Shown: piece by piece, positions 25,401 to 38,537 of the stretch | Numbering within the stretch: position 1 is the first letter of the stretch | Layout of the letters: every line of letters begins with the position of its first letter | Assembly: GCA_002189035.1 (NCBI GenBank) | Contig: NEEC01000004.1 | Span: 372,001-436,000 of the forward strand | Reading direction: 5' to 3' | DNA length: 64,000 bases | Source: Utricularia gibba | Taxonomy: Eukaryota > Streptophyta > Magnoliopsida > Lamiales > Lentibulariaceae | Program-made: the position numbers and the translations under genes | The notes under the pieces: generated by a model | What the model was told of the DNA's origin: nothing | Databases searched by the model: none | The model's input: the letters and a program-made list of their open reading frames with translations, nothing else

Positions 25401-25859
25401 CTGGCGATCGAGCTACAATTATAATCCGATTAACGTTCGGGTAGAGAGCATTCTATCCTTGGAGCTTGTCGTTGATTCTGGAAAGATAGATTGCATACAG
25501 TGACTTGGTTTTTGTGCAGGGTGGTGTCCCAGTTCTGGTGTAGCTTTATCACTTTCCCTCTCTACGTTATCGTTGCTCAGGTATGACAAGAACTATATGT
25601 TTCATGGGGTAGTTTGTACATTCATTCATGCCCAAATTTTATGTACTGAGGCCGGAGCTGAACCGTGCAGATGGGTTCCAAGTTCAAGAAAACAATAGTA
25701 TCAGAAGGTGTGAGGAGATCACTTCACGGATGGCGTTCGAAAGTGAAAACCAGGCACGGAGGTGCTCCATTCTCAATCATCGGAGAGACCCTATCGGTGG
25801 ATGGCGACGGAGCAAGGCCATCATCAGTCTCTGACAGCGGCTTGGTCGTAACACATTAA
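22458..25859 (+). CDS. MLO family seven-transmembrane protein, frame broken in exon 1
   Basis: Predicted about 479-residue MLO protein, a plant plasma-membrane protein with seven membrane segments and a C-terminal calmodulin-binding site. Exons: 22458-22576, 22658-22715, 22815-23047, 23342-23458, 23537-23599, 23726-23797, 24047-24121, 24410-24495, 24600-24649, 24848-24888, 24982-25152, 25238-25273, 25373-25440, 25520-25580 and 25671-25859. Family blocks: [103 protein letters not shown] and [12 protein letters not shown] (calmodulin-binding region). In exon 1 the frame runs into TGA at the GGGG near 22555-22558; one extra base there continues it into LKKFGK. Every later exon is intact, so this is an assembly error or a very recent null allele. 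The border after 23599 is the least certain. Some family members are powdery-mildew susceptibility factors. Confidence 0.82.
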
Positions 25860-26106
25860 ACTAGAATAGCCCTTAGAGACAAGGCTGCATCCGCCTATCA
25901 ACAGGTATGATTTGTAATAGCTCAAAAACCTTGACAAAAATGATAGTTACAGGTCACAGGTCTTATCATCTTATGGCTCTCCATGGAAAAAGCTGCATTT
26001 GTTGGAAAAATGTAGACATGAGTTTGCTCCTTGACTAGCTGAGTTAGCAGAACTGTTTTACTGAACCTGGTTTAGAGCCATATCAGAGATGCTCGCGGAG
26101 AAGGCA

Positions 26107-27262
26107 TTAGTTACCCTCTCCAGGGCCAGCTCCTTTGAGCATGTTGCATCGAACAACCATCCTACGAAAATCTTCGAGGCTAACCTGCAACAAACCACCT
26201 AAAGTAATTCTGATGCTCCAGGAGATGATGTAACATGAACACCACTAGACATTACCTTTCCATCTTCATCGCTATCGAAAAGTGATATCATGTCGTGCAT
26301 CTCCTCGTGTGACCATGTGAAGTTGTGGGCTATGGCAAGCCTCTCAACATCTCTCAGAGTGATGCCTCCCTTCCCTGTTTCTGATCATGCCAGTTGAGAG
26401 GTCAAAACATGTTTGCACCTTGGGATTTAAGGGGCTAATTGTCTCATTAACTGGGAATGGGGCTTTCATTACCATCAAACTGAAAGAAGTGTACAAGCAT
26501 TTCATCTTCAGTCATTTGCACTCTGCTGGCCACCTGCTCAGTAGACAGGATGTATATAATGCACACAGCTTCTCTTTTGTTAGATAAACTTCACAGCTAC
26601 CTTCTTTTTGCGTTTGGAACCAGAGTCCACAGTCCTTGCATTGGAGGCTTCGAGGGACAGAGCAATTGCCTGAAAAAATCTTACTTATAACAAGCCACAC
26701 CACATCACAGAAAGCCAAAGACAAACCGAATGTCATGCCATGATTTGCTTGCCTGCATAAGGGATTCATCATCATCCACAAAATCCGCATCCAGTTTCAC
26801 CCTTTTCTCAGAAGAACGCTTCTTCTGAATCGACTGGCTTCTCTTTACCTGGCGAATCATTTCAAGCGCTTCAACTGACAGGAAAAAATAGCAGCATCAC
26901 TAATAATGAAGAGCGTTCCCAACCTTTTTCTTGTCGGATAATGGAAAATCATCATCGTTATCTCCAGACGAAGTCGTGGCTTCATCCTCTTGAGTGGGTT
27001 TGTACTCCTCCTCATCTACGCCATCAATCCTCTTTTTTCCCCTCTTTTCACTTTTCGCATTCGGTGAATTTCGAGCAGATGACCTCACAGAATCAGCAAT
27101 TTTCCTCAGCCCCAGGGCTTCCATTCTGCTCTTGTTTTCTTCAATCCTCTGAAGCCTCAGCCTTTCGTAACTCGATAGTTCCCCCAAGCGTGGAGCTTCA
27201 TTTTCCTCCCCAGATGACACTCCTTCATCCGATCCAAAAGCTTCGGATTCAGAGCTCCCCAT
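26107..27262 (-). CDS. Protein with ubiquitin-interacting motif and centrin-like EF-hand pair
   Basis: Predicted 255-residue protein. Exons read on the minus strand: 27262-26924, 26848-26753, 26669-26601, 26533-26473, 26380-26256 and 26184-26107 (768 nt). The N-terminal half is acidic and basic by turns, with Ser/Asp/Glu clusters and KRGKKR, suggesting a nuclear protein (inference). DDDESLMQAIALSLEAS, about residues 137-153, fits the ubiquitin-interacting motif. It is split by an intron whose donor is CAG/GCAAGC, a GC-AG intron. The C-terminal ~85 residues form an EF-hand pair. The second loop, DSDEDGKVSLED, has acidic residues at 1, 3, 5 and 12; position 12 is Asp rather than Glu. The first loop is degenerate. 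The arrangement recalls the C-lobe of centrins. No function is assigned. ATG 27262 is preferred over an in-frame ATG upstream, because acidic sequence typical of the protein begins there. Confidence 0.82.
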
Positions 27263-30200
27263 TCCGACAACACCGAATATCTTGGATCCTATGCAATGAT
27301 GAACGTCAAACCCTTTCGCGTGCTCATCTAAGACCAGAGTCATTAGCCTCGGTTAGTTGATGATGTGTATAAAATGGATATTGATTGATATCTCGTTAGA
27401 TATTAATTTGGATTTTAAGTCTACGTCTATATAAAATTATTTGAGGATATTTTTTAACCCACCATGTAAATGGGTTTAGAAAATATCCAATCTCAACTGT
27501 GAGTTAAGTAAATAGCCCTAAATTGTGGATCCAGATCTCGTGTGGTTTGTTGGGCCTCTGCAATTTGGCCCAATCTCGGGAGGGAAGGGGTGTCCTTCTC
27601 AATGTTTCAACACAAGGGCGTGTGTGCTTACTTGCAGGGATAGCGAGCGCCATAGCCTGCCCAAGAATGAAAAGCAGCCAGTGCTAGAACGGTCTTCGAT
27701 CAAGAGGAGTGGCGAGCAGCATTTGCATTCACTCTCCTTGCAGTCATTCATTCTGTTTTAGGGCTCCTCTGGCCTGCGCCTTATATTGATGTGTTGAAAA
27801 TTCTTGTACTGAAAAAGAATAGATGATCAACCCCATATGGCTAGTTGAACAAAACTTCAATTAGTTTATATGGAATATCAATTCATTAGTTTGATGAACT
27901 AGATCTCGTATGCACACAAGTTTATAATTTATTAGATTATGTTAGGTTTTCTGGACAATGTGGCGTTATGCATAGCATTATCGATGAACACAGAAGAGAT
28001 GCGAATGATGATGAAGGCAGATAGATGAAATGCCTGCAGCGCCAGCAGCAAGAACAGTAGTAACTGGTTACTTCTCTTTATCAGCATTCAAGAGGCTCCG
28101 TGTGTGTCTGTATGATGGTTCTATATGACAACAGAACACCACCAAAAAGAGCAAATGGCTTCTCCATCAGCAGCAAAACACTTCAGTTTATGACACCAAA
28201 CTGCCGCTAAGCGATCCCCCGCTCCATCCAGTTCTTAACACGATGCAAAACCCAAAACTCGAAGCAAGAGCATGACAAAGCCTTCAAGGCATTCCAAATA
28301 GCACAAGGGACTGTGATATTCCCCTTTCTAGTACACAAAACACAGCCATGTTTGTTAGTCATAGAGCTGCTGCATGCACGGCCCGATGCCGGGAAACCTG
28401 AATTCAGAACCTCTCATGCACAGTGAGATGATTGATACAAAAACAGAAAATGTAGAATGTTTAAGTAGTATTGTGGATAATTTTTTAAGTCTATTTCTAT
28501 TTTTTAAAAAAATAAAAATAATTTTATTATAGAATATTATCAATTATAAAAGTATTTCTATCAAAAATACTTTTAAAATTATATTATAAAAATTATTTTT
28601 GAAAAGTAAATAGTAAATTACTTTTAATTCTTATTTCTATTTTTTAAAAAATAAAAATAGTTTCCAAAATTTTTTCATAACAATGCTTTATAATACTACC
28701 AAAAGACTCAAGATAAAAAATATGATCCCTTTTAAGAGTCATATGTTTGTTTTTGTGTAGTTATGCACGCTCATGTTACCATTTCATTAATTTAAGTAAC
28801 TATAATATGAAAATGATTTTTAATAAAAAAAAAATTCTACAAATTGGAAGTATTATATTTGCAAAATGATTTTTATTTTCCATTAAACTGAAGAATAAGT
28901 CATATCTACTTTTACAAGAATAAAAAAATGACAAGAAATATTTATAAATCTGAAAAAACTTTAAAAATTACTCTTCCACAGATAAAATATCCATTTTATT
29001 ATATAAAAGTTTTTTATACCCATTTCAAAATACCCAATTACGTAAATTATACACACACCTACTAGTGGATGTGTCACCTTCCCATATATGTATTTTATTT
29101 AATAAGTGATCTTGAATAAAAAAATATAACTTTCTCAATCAAAATCAGTTTTAATAATCCATTGACTCCCGTCATTTCAAAACTGATGAACACATATTTT
29201 CCAACATTTTCAGGAAATCAGTTTCCTGTCATTATCGATTTTAGATTTGGTGTTTTGTTTTATAATATTTTTTCTGAAAATAAATTCATAATATTGGCAT
29301 GTGCTGGCTTACTAATGGGCCCCATAGAGGTATTTCATTTATTCAATAATAATAATAATAATTTACCCGCGACTACGCACCTAACAAACAAATCAATCAT
29401 TAGTTCATCAGTCGAGGGTTCCCCTTTCCCACTAAAACCATGATGGGGACCAAAATGAATAAAAACAAGTGTCCGTTTTGTAATTTTCAAAACTATGTGG
29501 ACGGTGTCGCCATTTCTTTTGAATTTCGCCTCTTTTTTTATTTTTGTTTTTGTTTGCTTTTTGTCGTTGGTGTGTGGGTCCGATGGCCTTTAATAGGTGG
29601 ACACAGCGTAGGGCCCACGGCAGACCAGCACCAGCCCCTGAATGAACAATGTTAGCTAGCTAGCTAGCGTGCGTAGGGGTACCTATGTCTTCGGATCTGG
29701 TCACACCCCTTCAAAACCATGTCGTGCCCACCCCCATCAACCTAACCGATGATATATATAATTGGTCAAACTCAATAAAAAAAATATTATAATTTATTAA
29801 TATTATTATTTTTTTAATTTTGTGTATAATAAAAAACGAAAGACTATCAGTTTTCTAAATAACGCACCACCTAACACGCTTCTAGTTACTCGCACTATTT
29901 AAAAAAATAAAACATTATTATATTTATTTTGTCGATTTGCTATGTTATTATTATTATATCATACGATTTGCATCATTTTTTAAATATGTTATTTTTATAT
30001 CAATACATTTTGAATTAACATATAAATAAAAATGAAACTGTAATAGTATTGAATGCTATTAAAAAAAAATAGGAAAAAGAAAGAAACCGACCATCCCATG
30101 AGTTGAATGCTGCCAAAGGTTGGGTAAATGAAAAAGGGGAAAAAAGGCACACCAGTCGTTAGATCTGAAGCTCACACACACATACAGATATGTTCGCACC

Positions 30201-31053
30201 GCCTTAAATGAAGCCAACACCACTGCAAAAATTCATTCTTCAGCTTGGGTTTCACAGTTGAAACAGCACCTTCATGGGCTCCATTGCATTGCATGGTCTT
30301 TTGTCTATTCCGGATGACAACTGTCCGAAGCGTTTGATTCCTCTCCCCACAAACCCAGGAAAAAGACTTGGCCTGCTGCTGGTGCCCGCCCGCTAGCTTC
30401 ACCTCGTATTAATTAGAATTGGAGTAAAACTTTATCACCCTCCCGCTGTACCCGTTTTTTAATACAAGTACGTGAAGGGACATCGTCATCATCACGTTAT
30501 TGTGTTTTTTAGCTGTCTATTTTTCGCAATAATGAGTTACTCATCGCGAGATGGGGATTGGAGTTTTTGCCCTTGCCCTTCTGCGATGGCAAGTGGCAAA
30601 TGACTTGAATACAATACACAGAAGAAAATCACTTTCAAGTCGCGATTTAGGGAGTTTGTAGGATAGCTGATGGGTGATCCGATTCCAGAGGCATATTTGT
30701 TTATAGGACGGCAGCGGGGTGGTGTTCTTTGTGTAGGACTTGGACGAAAGAAGTAACGAAAATGAGACATGTCTCGGGTGCACCACCAACGAATGAAAAT
30801 GGGTTGTTTTTTTTTTTACAACACGGTTATGTCATATTGGACATAGTAGCACAATTTTTTTTTTTTTTTTTTTTTGTACATGATTATTGATCATGCAACA
30901 ACACACATTGCGAGTGCAGGAGCAGATGATAGATATGTCACAGTGTACTGTAAGCCCGGTTGAGCCGTCCACCCGCACCCAACAAAACTTGGCTTTTAAC
31001 CAACGGGGTGGATGTTTGAAAGCGACCGCGGGTGGCATTCCCATCCCCTCTTT
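27263..31053. other. Long AT-rich spacer
   Basis: About 3.8 kb lie between two minus-strand genes. Bases 27500-27780 are moderately GC-rich without a convincing frame. From 28440 to 30120 the DNA is very AT-rich with many A and T runs. A TAGC tetramer run lies near 29651-29668. A poly-T tract lies near 30857-30875. I see no gene. Confidence 0.4.
28491..28660. repeat. Paired AT-rich repeat units
   Basis: Two near-identical ~30-bp units at 28491-28520 and 28631-28660 each contain TATTTCTATTTTTTAAAAA followed by ATAAAAAT. Each unit is itself partly self-complementary. This could be the ends of a small AT-rich transposable element, but no target duplication was found. Confidence 0.35.
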
Positions 31054-31668
31054 CTAAAACGAATCCCATGGCCATGGAAGAGGAGGAGCTTCCGCATCGG
31101 GCATTGCCAGAGGAGGAGAGTCGATGTAACAATACTGCTCGCTGTAACTGGCGGTGGTTGCAGCGTCCATGGGTAAATCCGGTAAATCGAAGACGGCGCC
31201 GTACTCTTCTTCCTCCTTCCAGGAATTGCAAGACAAAACAGAGGAAGATGAGGAGGAATCGTGGCTCTGCGGCTCCGCTAGGAAACCGGCGGCTTTCGTC
31301 GCGGCGGCTTGGATGTCCTTGGGGGAATTGGAAACCGGCTGGGGAAGCAGGTTAGCCAGTGCCGGGAAATTAAGGTGAGCGCCTTTCCCTTTGATGGCCA
31401 GCGCGCCGACGTCGTGGGCCCGTGCCGCCATCTCCGCCGTCGCGTAGGTCCCCAGCCATATCCTCGACTTCTTCTTCGGCTCCCGGATTTCGCACACCCA
31501 TTTCCCCCACGCCCGTTTACGAACCCCCCGGAACTTCTTCTCTTCCTCGTCGCTGGCGGCGGCGACGGCGACGTGGGTCCCCGTTTTCTTGTTCGGCCTT
31601 TTCATGATGCTCTGCCCGGGATTGGAGTCGACCTCTTCTGGATTTCCCTTTCCAACTCGTGGATACAT
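31054..31668 (-). CDS. AP2/ERF transcription factor, DREB type
   Basis: Intronless gene for a nuclear DNA-binding protein of up to 204 residues. One AP2/ERF domain spans about residues 46-102, from [15 protein letters not shown] through [17 protein letters not shown] to LNFP. Val at domain position 14 and Glu at 19 (KWVCEIRE) are the DREB signature, which predicts binding to DRE/CRT elements with an A/GCCGAC core. The segment after the domain, with [13 protein letters not shown], resembles the TINY-like (A-4) DREB group. The acidic, Ser-rich C-terminus ends [10 protein letters not shown], similar to the LWSY-type activation motif. A TATA-like run at about 31670-31690 lies immediately above the first ATG. 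Translation may therefore start at the second ATG (31605), just before the basic KRPNKK stretch, giving 183 residues. Confidence 0.88.
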   Translation of the reverse strand: MYPRVGKGNPEEVDSNPGQSIMKRPNKKTGTHVAVAAASDEEEKKFRGVRKRAWGKWVCEIREPKKKSRIWLGTYATAEMAARAHDVGALAIKGKGAHLNFPALANLLPQPVSNSPKDIQAAATKAAGFLAEPQSHDSSSSSSVLSCNSWKEEEEYGAVFDLPDLPMDAATTASYSEQYCYIDSPPLAMPDAEAPPLPWPWDSF

Positions 31669-33602
31669 ATATGTTTATATATATATATACCGAGTCGCTG
31701 TGTCAGCCATGGAAGAACCAGACCACGTTATTCGCATTTCCCCCTCACAAATTTATAAATGCACAATACATCATCATCTTTCTACATACACATTAAATTA
31801 AAGTACTATAATTTTTAATATATGCATGAAAAAATATGTGGATATTTATTTTTGGATTAATTACATTATTTTCAAAATGTAAAATTTACAATTTTTGACA
31901 GCGACAAGATGGAAGCCATTATTGTCCATCTATTCCAAACTATTTCAACAATTATTGTCGATCTATTTCAAACTATTTCAATTTCAAATATTTTTATAAT
32001 ATAATAATCCCACATACGTTTGTCGTTATTCTATTAAAAGGATACCCGTGGCCTTTTCGCATTTTTATAACGTGGAAAAATTGAAATATATTAAATTCTA
32101 GTAAATTTCTAATTTTAAAATTTAGAATACGATTTTAATTATTAAATGTTTAAAAACTGGAAATCGATCTCCCGAATTTCCCTTGATATGATTTTTTTGA
32201 CAATTAATTATAAATAACTTGTTTTATACGAAAGAATTCTTTACCGCAGGCATATCCCAATAAAAAACGTATAGTTCAATTCAATTTAGTAAAAAAAAAA
32301 AACATATTAACCCAGCATTGAATGTTATCCCGTTGGCATGCCCCAACGACCAATATATGCCACAATTATTCAACACAGAAAATAAAAAAAAAATAAAGAA
32401 AATTACCCACCCAATTAATGTAGCAGTGTTTGTAGGTGCCCCTAGACACATCCTTGTCACTCACTCACCTTTAAAATTGCAGACCACACATAAAAGGGCA
32501 CCATTTAAACGCAAGCTATCTTTTGTCTTGAGATATTTCGTAGGAATAATTAATGATTAAATTGAAAAAAAATGGCATTTATTTCAATTTGCATTTCAAA
32601 TCAATTCCGCATGTTTAAATTATGTTGTTTTCCTCCACAGTCCACATACACATCACACACAGCTTCTCTCTCGCTCACCAAATGGGTATACATACGGGTT
32701 AACCCGTTTCCTGTGCGAATTCAGTCAAAGAAAAAATAAAAAAAATGCAAGCCCCGCACGTGATCGCGTGTGGGCAATAACTCATTGGGTTATAAAATAA
32801 CCATCTTGTCGTGGTTAAATCACTTTCCGAAATTTTGTGGAGTTCCGCGCTGCGTATGTTAGAATATTCAAATCCGGAATAATTGTTTGGGTCCGACCCA
32901 ATTAATTTGTTGGATTATTAAAATGGCCACGTCACGTGGCCAGGTTAACTATTGGATCGATGGTATCAAGTGGCCTAGTAAGGATTTTTTTTTTTACTAA
33001 TGATATCATTCATATTTTTACATTAATATTTTTATTTTTTTTAATGATAGAAGTTATAATTTAATGGTATGTATATCATTTTTTAAAATGATATCATTTG
33101 ATACTCACTTATGACTAGATGAGAGCTTAGTTAGAATTATTAATTTCTTCTTATTATTATATATAATATATAAAGTTTAATATTATTTATAATATTGAAA
33201 TCTATTAATATGAAACAAACATAGTTTTCAGTGTGATGGATGGGTGATTTCATTTCATGTGTTACCTTTGATGCTCTATGAAGTCGTAGGGTTACAGAGA
33301 AGAATCGGGAAGCATGAGCGGATCGTACTGCGGCGGCGCTGACGAAGATTGTCACCGTTTTCCGATTGGTCATCGGCCGGTGGCATGTTTGCCTGGCTTC
33401 TACTTACATGGGCTTTTCTCGGCTCCGCACTGCTTATGGGCTGGTCTTCTTTCCACGTGGGCTCTACCAGCGATGAAGCCCATGTAGTCACCTATTAAAA
33501 TTGTGGAAATCCGTTTCGCCTATATAATGCAAACCGCCCTTGTTTGTTTTCGGCTTTTTCTTGGGGAGGGGGTGCGCAGATCTCGAGTGTTTCTTCTCAA
33601 CG
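31669..33602. promoter_or_regulatory. Divergent upstream region of the DREB and ubiquitin-conjugating enzyme genes, with G-boxes
   Basis: The two genes point away from each other across 1.9 kb of mostly AT-rich DNA. A TATA-like run is at 31670-31690 (DREB side). CACGTG G-boxes, the core of ABRE and bHLH/bZIP sites, lie at 32757-32762 and 32933-32938. The second sits in a 17-bp inverted repeat, GGCCACGTCACGTGGCC (32925-32941). CCGAC, a DRE core, occurs near 32893. On the enzyme side, TATATAATG is near 33521. Function is inferred from motif matches only. Confidence 0.4.
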
Positions 33603-34904
<1,302 letters not shown>

Positions 34905-35543
34905 GGACAAGGGTCACCAAGCCGTGCTGCCCAACCCCCCTCTGCTTTGCTTTCTTCAATACAATAAGTAGCATGTTGATGGCCAAATCTTTGCAATAGC
35001 AACACTTATCACTGAGTGGTTTTCTTGCAAATCGGTAAACTTGTAGATTTCGAGTCTGAGGCGTACCAGGATATTTCTATCACTGAGCCGTACCAAGATA
35101 TTTCTATCACTGAGCCGTTTTCTTTTATGGTTTGAATGTAGATGCGCATGAAATGTAATGAATCATGAATAAGAAGGCATTCCACTATGATTGGAATGAA
35201 AAATGTGTGTATTGGATTATCATTGAATAGGTATTCAAAGTAAAAAGGAACTAAAGGCATACCAATTATATAAATTCAAAACTAAAAGTCTTCGGAAAAA
35301 AAAAAGAACTAAAATTACTGCGAAGTCAAAAACGTGCCGTGGACCTGGAGAAGGCATCATCAGGCACGGGCTCATTAAAAATACCTGAAAAGGCAGAATC
35401 TTCTGGGTGGGTAGTGGCATGGGCAGCGGGTGGGGGATATAAAAACGTTTTTAAGTACAAATATGAAATGTGGAGCAGTGGAGGAAGTGCTACTACAAGA
35501 ATCGTCCATCGGAGGGGCGTTCTCACGGCGTGTCGTTAGAATA
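34905..35543. other. Spacer between the E2 gene and its decayed copy
   Basis: The 3' flank of the E2 gene includes two adjacent near-identical units around 35058-35120 containing CCAAGATATTTCTATCACTGAGCCG. Nothing else is seen. Confidence 0.4.
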
Positions 35544-36522
35544 ATGACGGAACTCAAGGATTTGCAGAAGGACTCCCGCAATCTCCTGCAGTGCCGGTGA
35601 ACACCTGTTACTTTTTTTTTTTTTCCGGCGATGACTAGGGTTTTAATTCCCTGCATTCTTCGATTTGTAAGGCAAATTTGTTTTGTGTTCACGTTTTCAC
35701 TGTTCCATGAGTTGACTTTGAAGATGCAAGGAATTGTTTGGTAAAACTCTTGTGCTTTTTCTTTGTTGTTTGTATATCCATTTTCCTTTATTTGCTGTGT
35801 TTCAGGACCAGTTGGTGAAGAAGTTTTATTGGGACCTCAGGACAGTCCTCACGCAGATGGTGTTTTACTGATCACCAAACACTTCCCCCGGATTATCCTT
35901 TCAAGCCCCCAAAGGTGTTATATACGGCATTGCCAAACGAGTTTTAGGTGGCCTACAAAGCAAACACCGTGATCTCCAGCAGGAAGACGGATTCATTCAT
36001 CTTCACATATTTTCTATGATCACAGGTCGCATTCAGCACGAAGGTTTGCCATTCCAACGTAAACAGCAATGGAAGCATTTTCCAGGATATTTTCAAAGAG
36101 CAGAGGAGTCCCTCTTTGACTATTTCAGAGGTGACTGCCGGATTATCAACCGGAGTCTCGTTCTTGCATTTCATAACTTTGTTGCTACCACCTCGCTTGC
36201 CATCTCCATTGCTTAATAGATGCCATACACTATTTAAGTTCTGGCTTGCACTCTGATGGTTTTTAAGTTCGTGATACGTGCACAGAATGATTTTTGTATT
36301 GCTTGATAAGTATAGCATGCTGTGAATATTTTTCTGTCTTCCCTATTAAAATTGCAACCGTTCTGTATTTTGTTTTGCAGTTTCTGCTCTCAATCTGCTC
36401 CCGTTTTGACGGATACAAATCCTGATGATTCTGTAGTTCCAGAGGTCACTCATAAGCACAAGACATACGAGCTCAAGTCTGAGATAAACGCTAGCAGCTG
36501 GACTCAGAAATTTGCAATGGGT
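35544..36522 (+). pseudogene. Decayed tandem duplicate of the E2 gene
   Basis: Four blocks match the four exons of the upstream E2 gene in the same order, each with its AG or GT border kept: 35544-35596, 35806-35914, 36026-36130 and 36381-36522. Because introns are retained, this arose by DNA duplication and not by reverse transcription. The first block lacks the leading residues and reads into a changed sequence. The second has lost the FHWQATIM region and is out of frame. The third has no codon for the catalytic Cys in its context and is frameshifted. The fourth has lost the stop codon. No E2 could be made. Any remaining transcript would be non-coding. Confidence 0.85.
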
Positions 36523-37026
36523 TGCCACTTCACAACTGCCCTGAAGATAGTGGATCCCTCCCCCTTCTCCTTAAAATATGTATGGTGGATGCTAAATGGT
36601 TGCAGGCATGCCCCTTTTCTGCAAATCAGACAGTTTTTTAAAAATAAAAATAAAAATAAAAGGTACGGAATCCAAAAGAATAAATTAGTCGTTAAGCCTG
36701 CCTGGTAAGGGAAGTGATAAATAAAAGGCGAAGGGGGAGGAGAGGGGAGGGGAGGTGGAGGAGGAGGGGAGTTAGTTACTTGGAGTGGGAGAAATCGCAA
36801 AAAAACAGAAAATGGATTCGGGATTGGATGTCCACGCGGCCGCCCACAATAGCCGTAGCCGTAGCCGCGCCCCCGGTGGGCTGCCCAGCCCTTTCCCGGG
36901 TCCAAATCAGCCGCCCGTGGCTGCGCCTCTGCCGCCTCCCCCCTCCTTTAAGCCCACCTTGTTTACCTTTACCCCACCGCATTCATTCTACCACCACCGC
37001 CAGATCCGATCTCTCCCTCCTCCTCG
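36523..37026. other. Upstream region of the trihelix gene
   Basis: The right half is purine-rich on the plus strand (about 36720-36780) and then GC-rich, consistent with a core promoter and 5' leader. No other gene is seen. Confidence 0.35.
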
Positions 37027-38003
37027 ATGGCCACCATCGTTTCTCCGTCGTCCCCTTCGAACCCCGACGACGATCTCCTCCCCACCGCGACGCTAGCCCT
37101 CCCTTCCGCCGGCGCCGCCTCATCGCGACGTCTCCCTCCACCCTGTTGGTCCGCTGAAGAAACCGTTGCCCTAATCGACGCTTACAGGGATAAGTGGTAC
37201 TCCCTCCGCCGTGGGAATCTCAGGGCGAATCATTGGCAGGAGGTCGCCGACGACGTCGCTTCACGATGCCCAGCAATACCGCCCAAGACCGCCGTCCAGT
37301 GCCGTCACAAGATGGAGAAGCTGAGGAAAAGGTACCGCGCTGATATTCAACGGGCCGTGGCTCATGGAGGCGTGCGACGTTTCTCCTCGTCCTGGGTGCA
37401 TTTCCAGAAGATGCACGCTATGGAAAGAGGGCCGAACCCGAATCCGACGCCTCCGTCGTCTTCCGACGAGGAGGAGGATCAACATCAGAATAGCGTGAAA
37501 CGGATCCGAGATCTGTATAGTCAGAATCACAAGGCGGTGTCGGTGGCCCAAGTGCCTGAGAGCACTAATGGCGCTTCAGGTGGGTTTCGGATAAAGATTC
37601 CTGGGGGATGAATTCTGCTCCTCGTGTCCCTAAATTTGATCTTCCGAATTCGAGATTTAGCAACTCTGTTCCCGGTGTTAATGGGGGTGGCTCTAGCAAA
37701 GCTATGAAAGATAGCTTTGGTGGGTTTCGTGAAATGGAAAAAAGGGGTACTGAGATTAACAAGGCAAGTCCCGGTTTTGATGAGGTTATTGCTGCTATTC
37801 ATTCACTGGGTGAGGGCTTTGCAAGATCTGAGATGGCGAAGATGGAGATGTTGAAGCAAATTGATCAAATGAGATTGGAATCGGAGAGGAAGAGAACAGA
37901 GATGATAATGGAGTGCCAACAAATGATTTTGGAAGCATTGTCTGATTCAAGTGCAAAGAGGGCGAGAAGAAGCTGCACACCACCTGGTGGTAGTTTAAAA
38001 TGA
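37027..38003 (+). CDS. Trihelix transcription factor, SIP1/ASIL/ENAP-like, split by a frame break
   Basis: Two adjoining open frames together describe one intronless nuclear protein of about 325 residues. The first (37027-37611, 194 aa) has the trihelix DNA-binding domain at about 40-115. It carries the three spaced Trp of the SIP1 clade (CWSAEE, DKWYSL, NHWQEV) and HKMEKLRKRYR. It ends FRIKIPGG, a segment that continues onward in relatives. The second frame (37608-38003) supplies the missing half, including IHSLGEGFARSEMAKMEM and a C-terminal coiled coil (about the last 70 residues). Relatives such as ASIL and ENAP proteins have exactly this order. The break lies at GGGGG (37604-37608); one extra base joins the frames. 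The ATGA overlap of stop and start is incidental. Confidence 0.8.
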
Positions 38004-38537
38004 ACTTAGCGGCCTTTAGATCACACCCCGGTTTGCTCTCCATGTTCAAGTGTAGGATGTTATTAATAATGTGTTTGTTTTGCTTCGTTCTTGGTGGTTA
38101 TGTTTGTAGGTTGTAGATTTATTGATTGTCAGTTGATGCTCCTCTGGAAAGGGGGAGTAAAGGCAGTTTTCATTGTCTAGTACACTTCCTTGTTCTATGA
38201 TTCCGAGTAAAGCCAGTTACCTGTTGTTGCACCATGAACAGCCTATCTGTGAAAGTATGATGATCTTATTTCACTCTGATACGCTATTGTTGTTCAGAAG
38301 TTTTTTGGGCTGAGATGGATCACATCAATGGTACTGCATAGCCGCTTCTAAATCATTGGAAATGACCAGGTTCTTTCCTTACCAGCAGCTAAGCATCATC
38401 ACTCATTACGTTTGCTTGCTTTTTTTCCTTTTTATGGTGGCGTCATTCGCAGAGTTTGATGTTGCAACAGATGGGGTAGCATAGAAGACTGAAAGTTATA
38501 CAGCGACAACCCACGGAACTGATGAAACACTGATGTG
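38004..38537. other. Tail-to-tail spacer
   Basis: This holds the 3' flanks of the trihelix gene (plus) and the glycosyltransferase gene (minus). I see nothing else. Confidence 0.4.

Noticed and set aside
28355-28543. Minus-strand frame ending FPGIGPCMQQLYD
   Set aside because: The last dozen residues look protein-like, but the rest is AT-rich noise and no upstream exon or family was found.
37604-37612. Programmed frameshift or translational coupling in the trihelix gene
   Set aside because: No slippery heptamer or downstream structure was evident, and three other genes in the window break the same way at G runs, so an indel explains it better.
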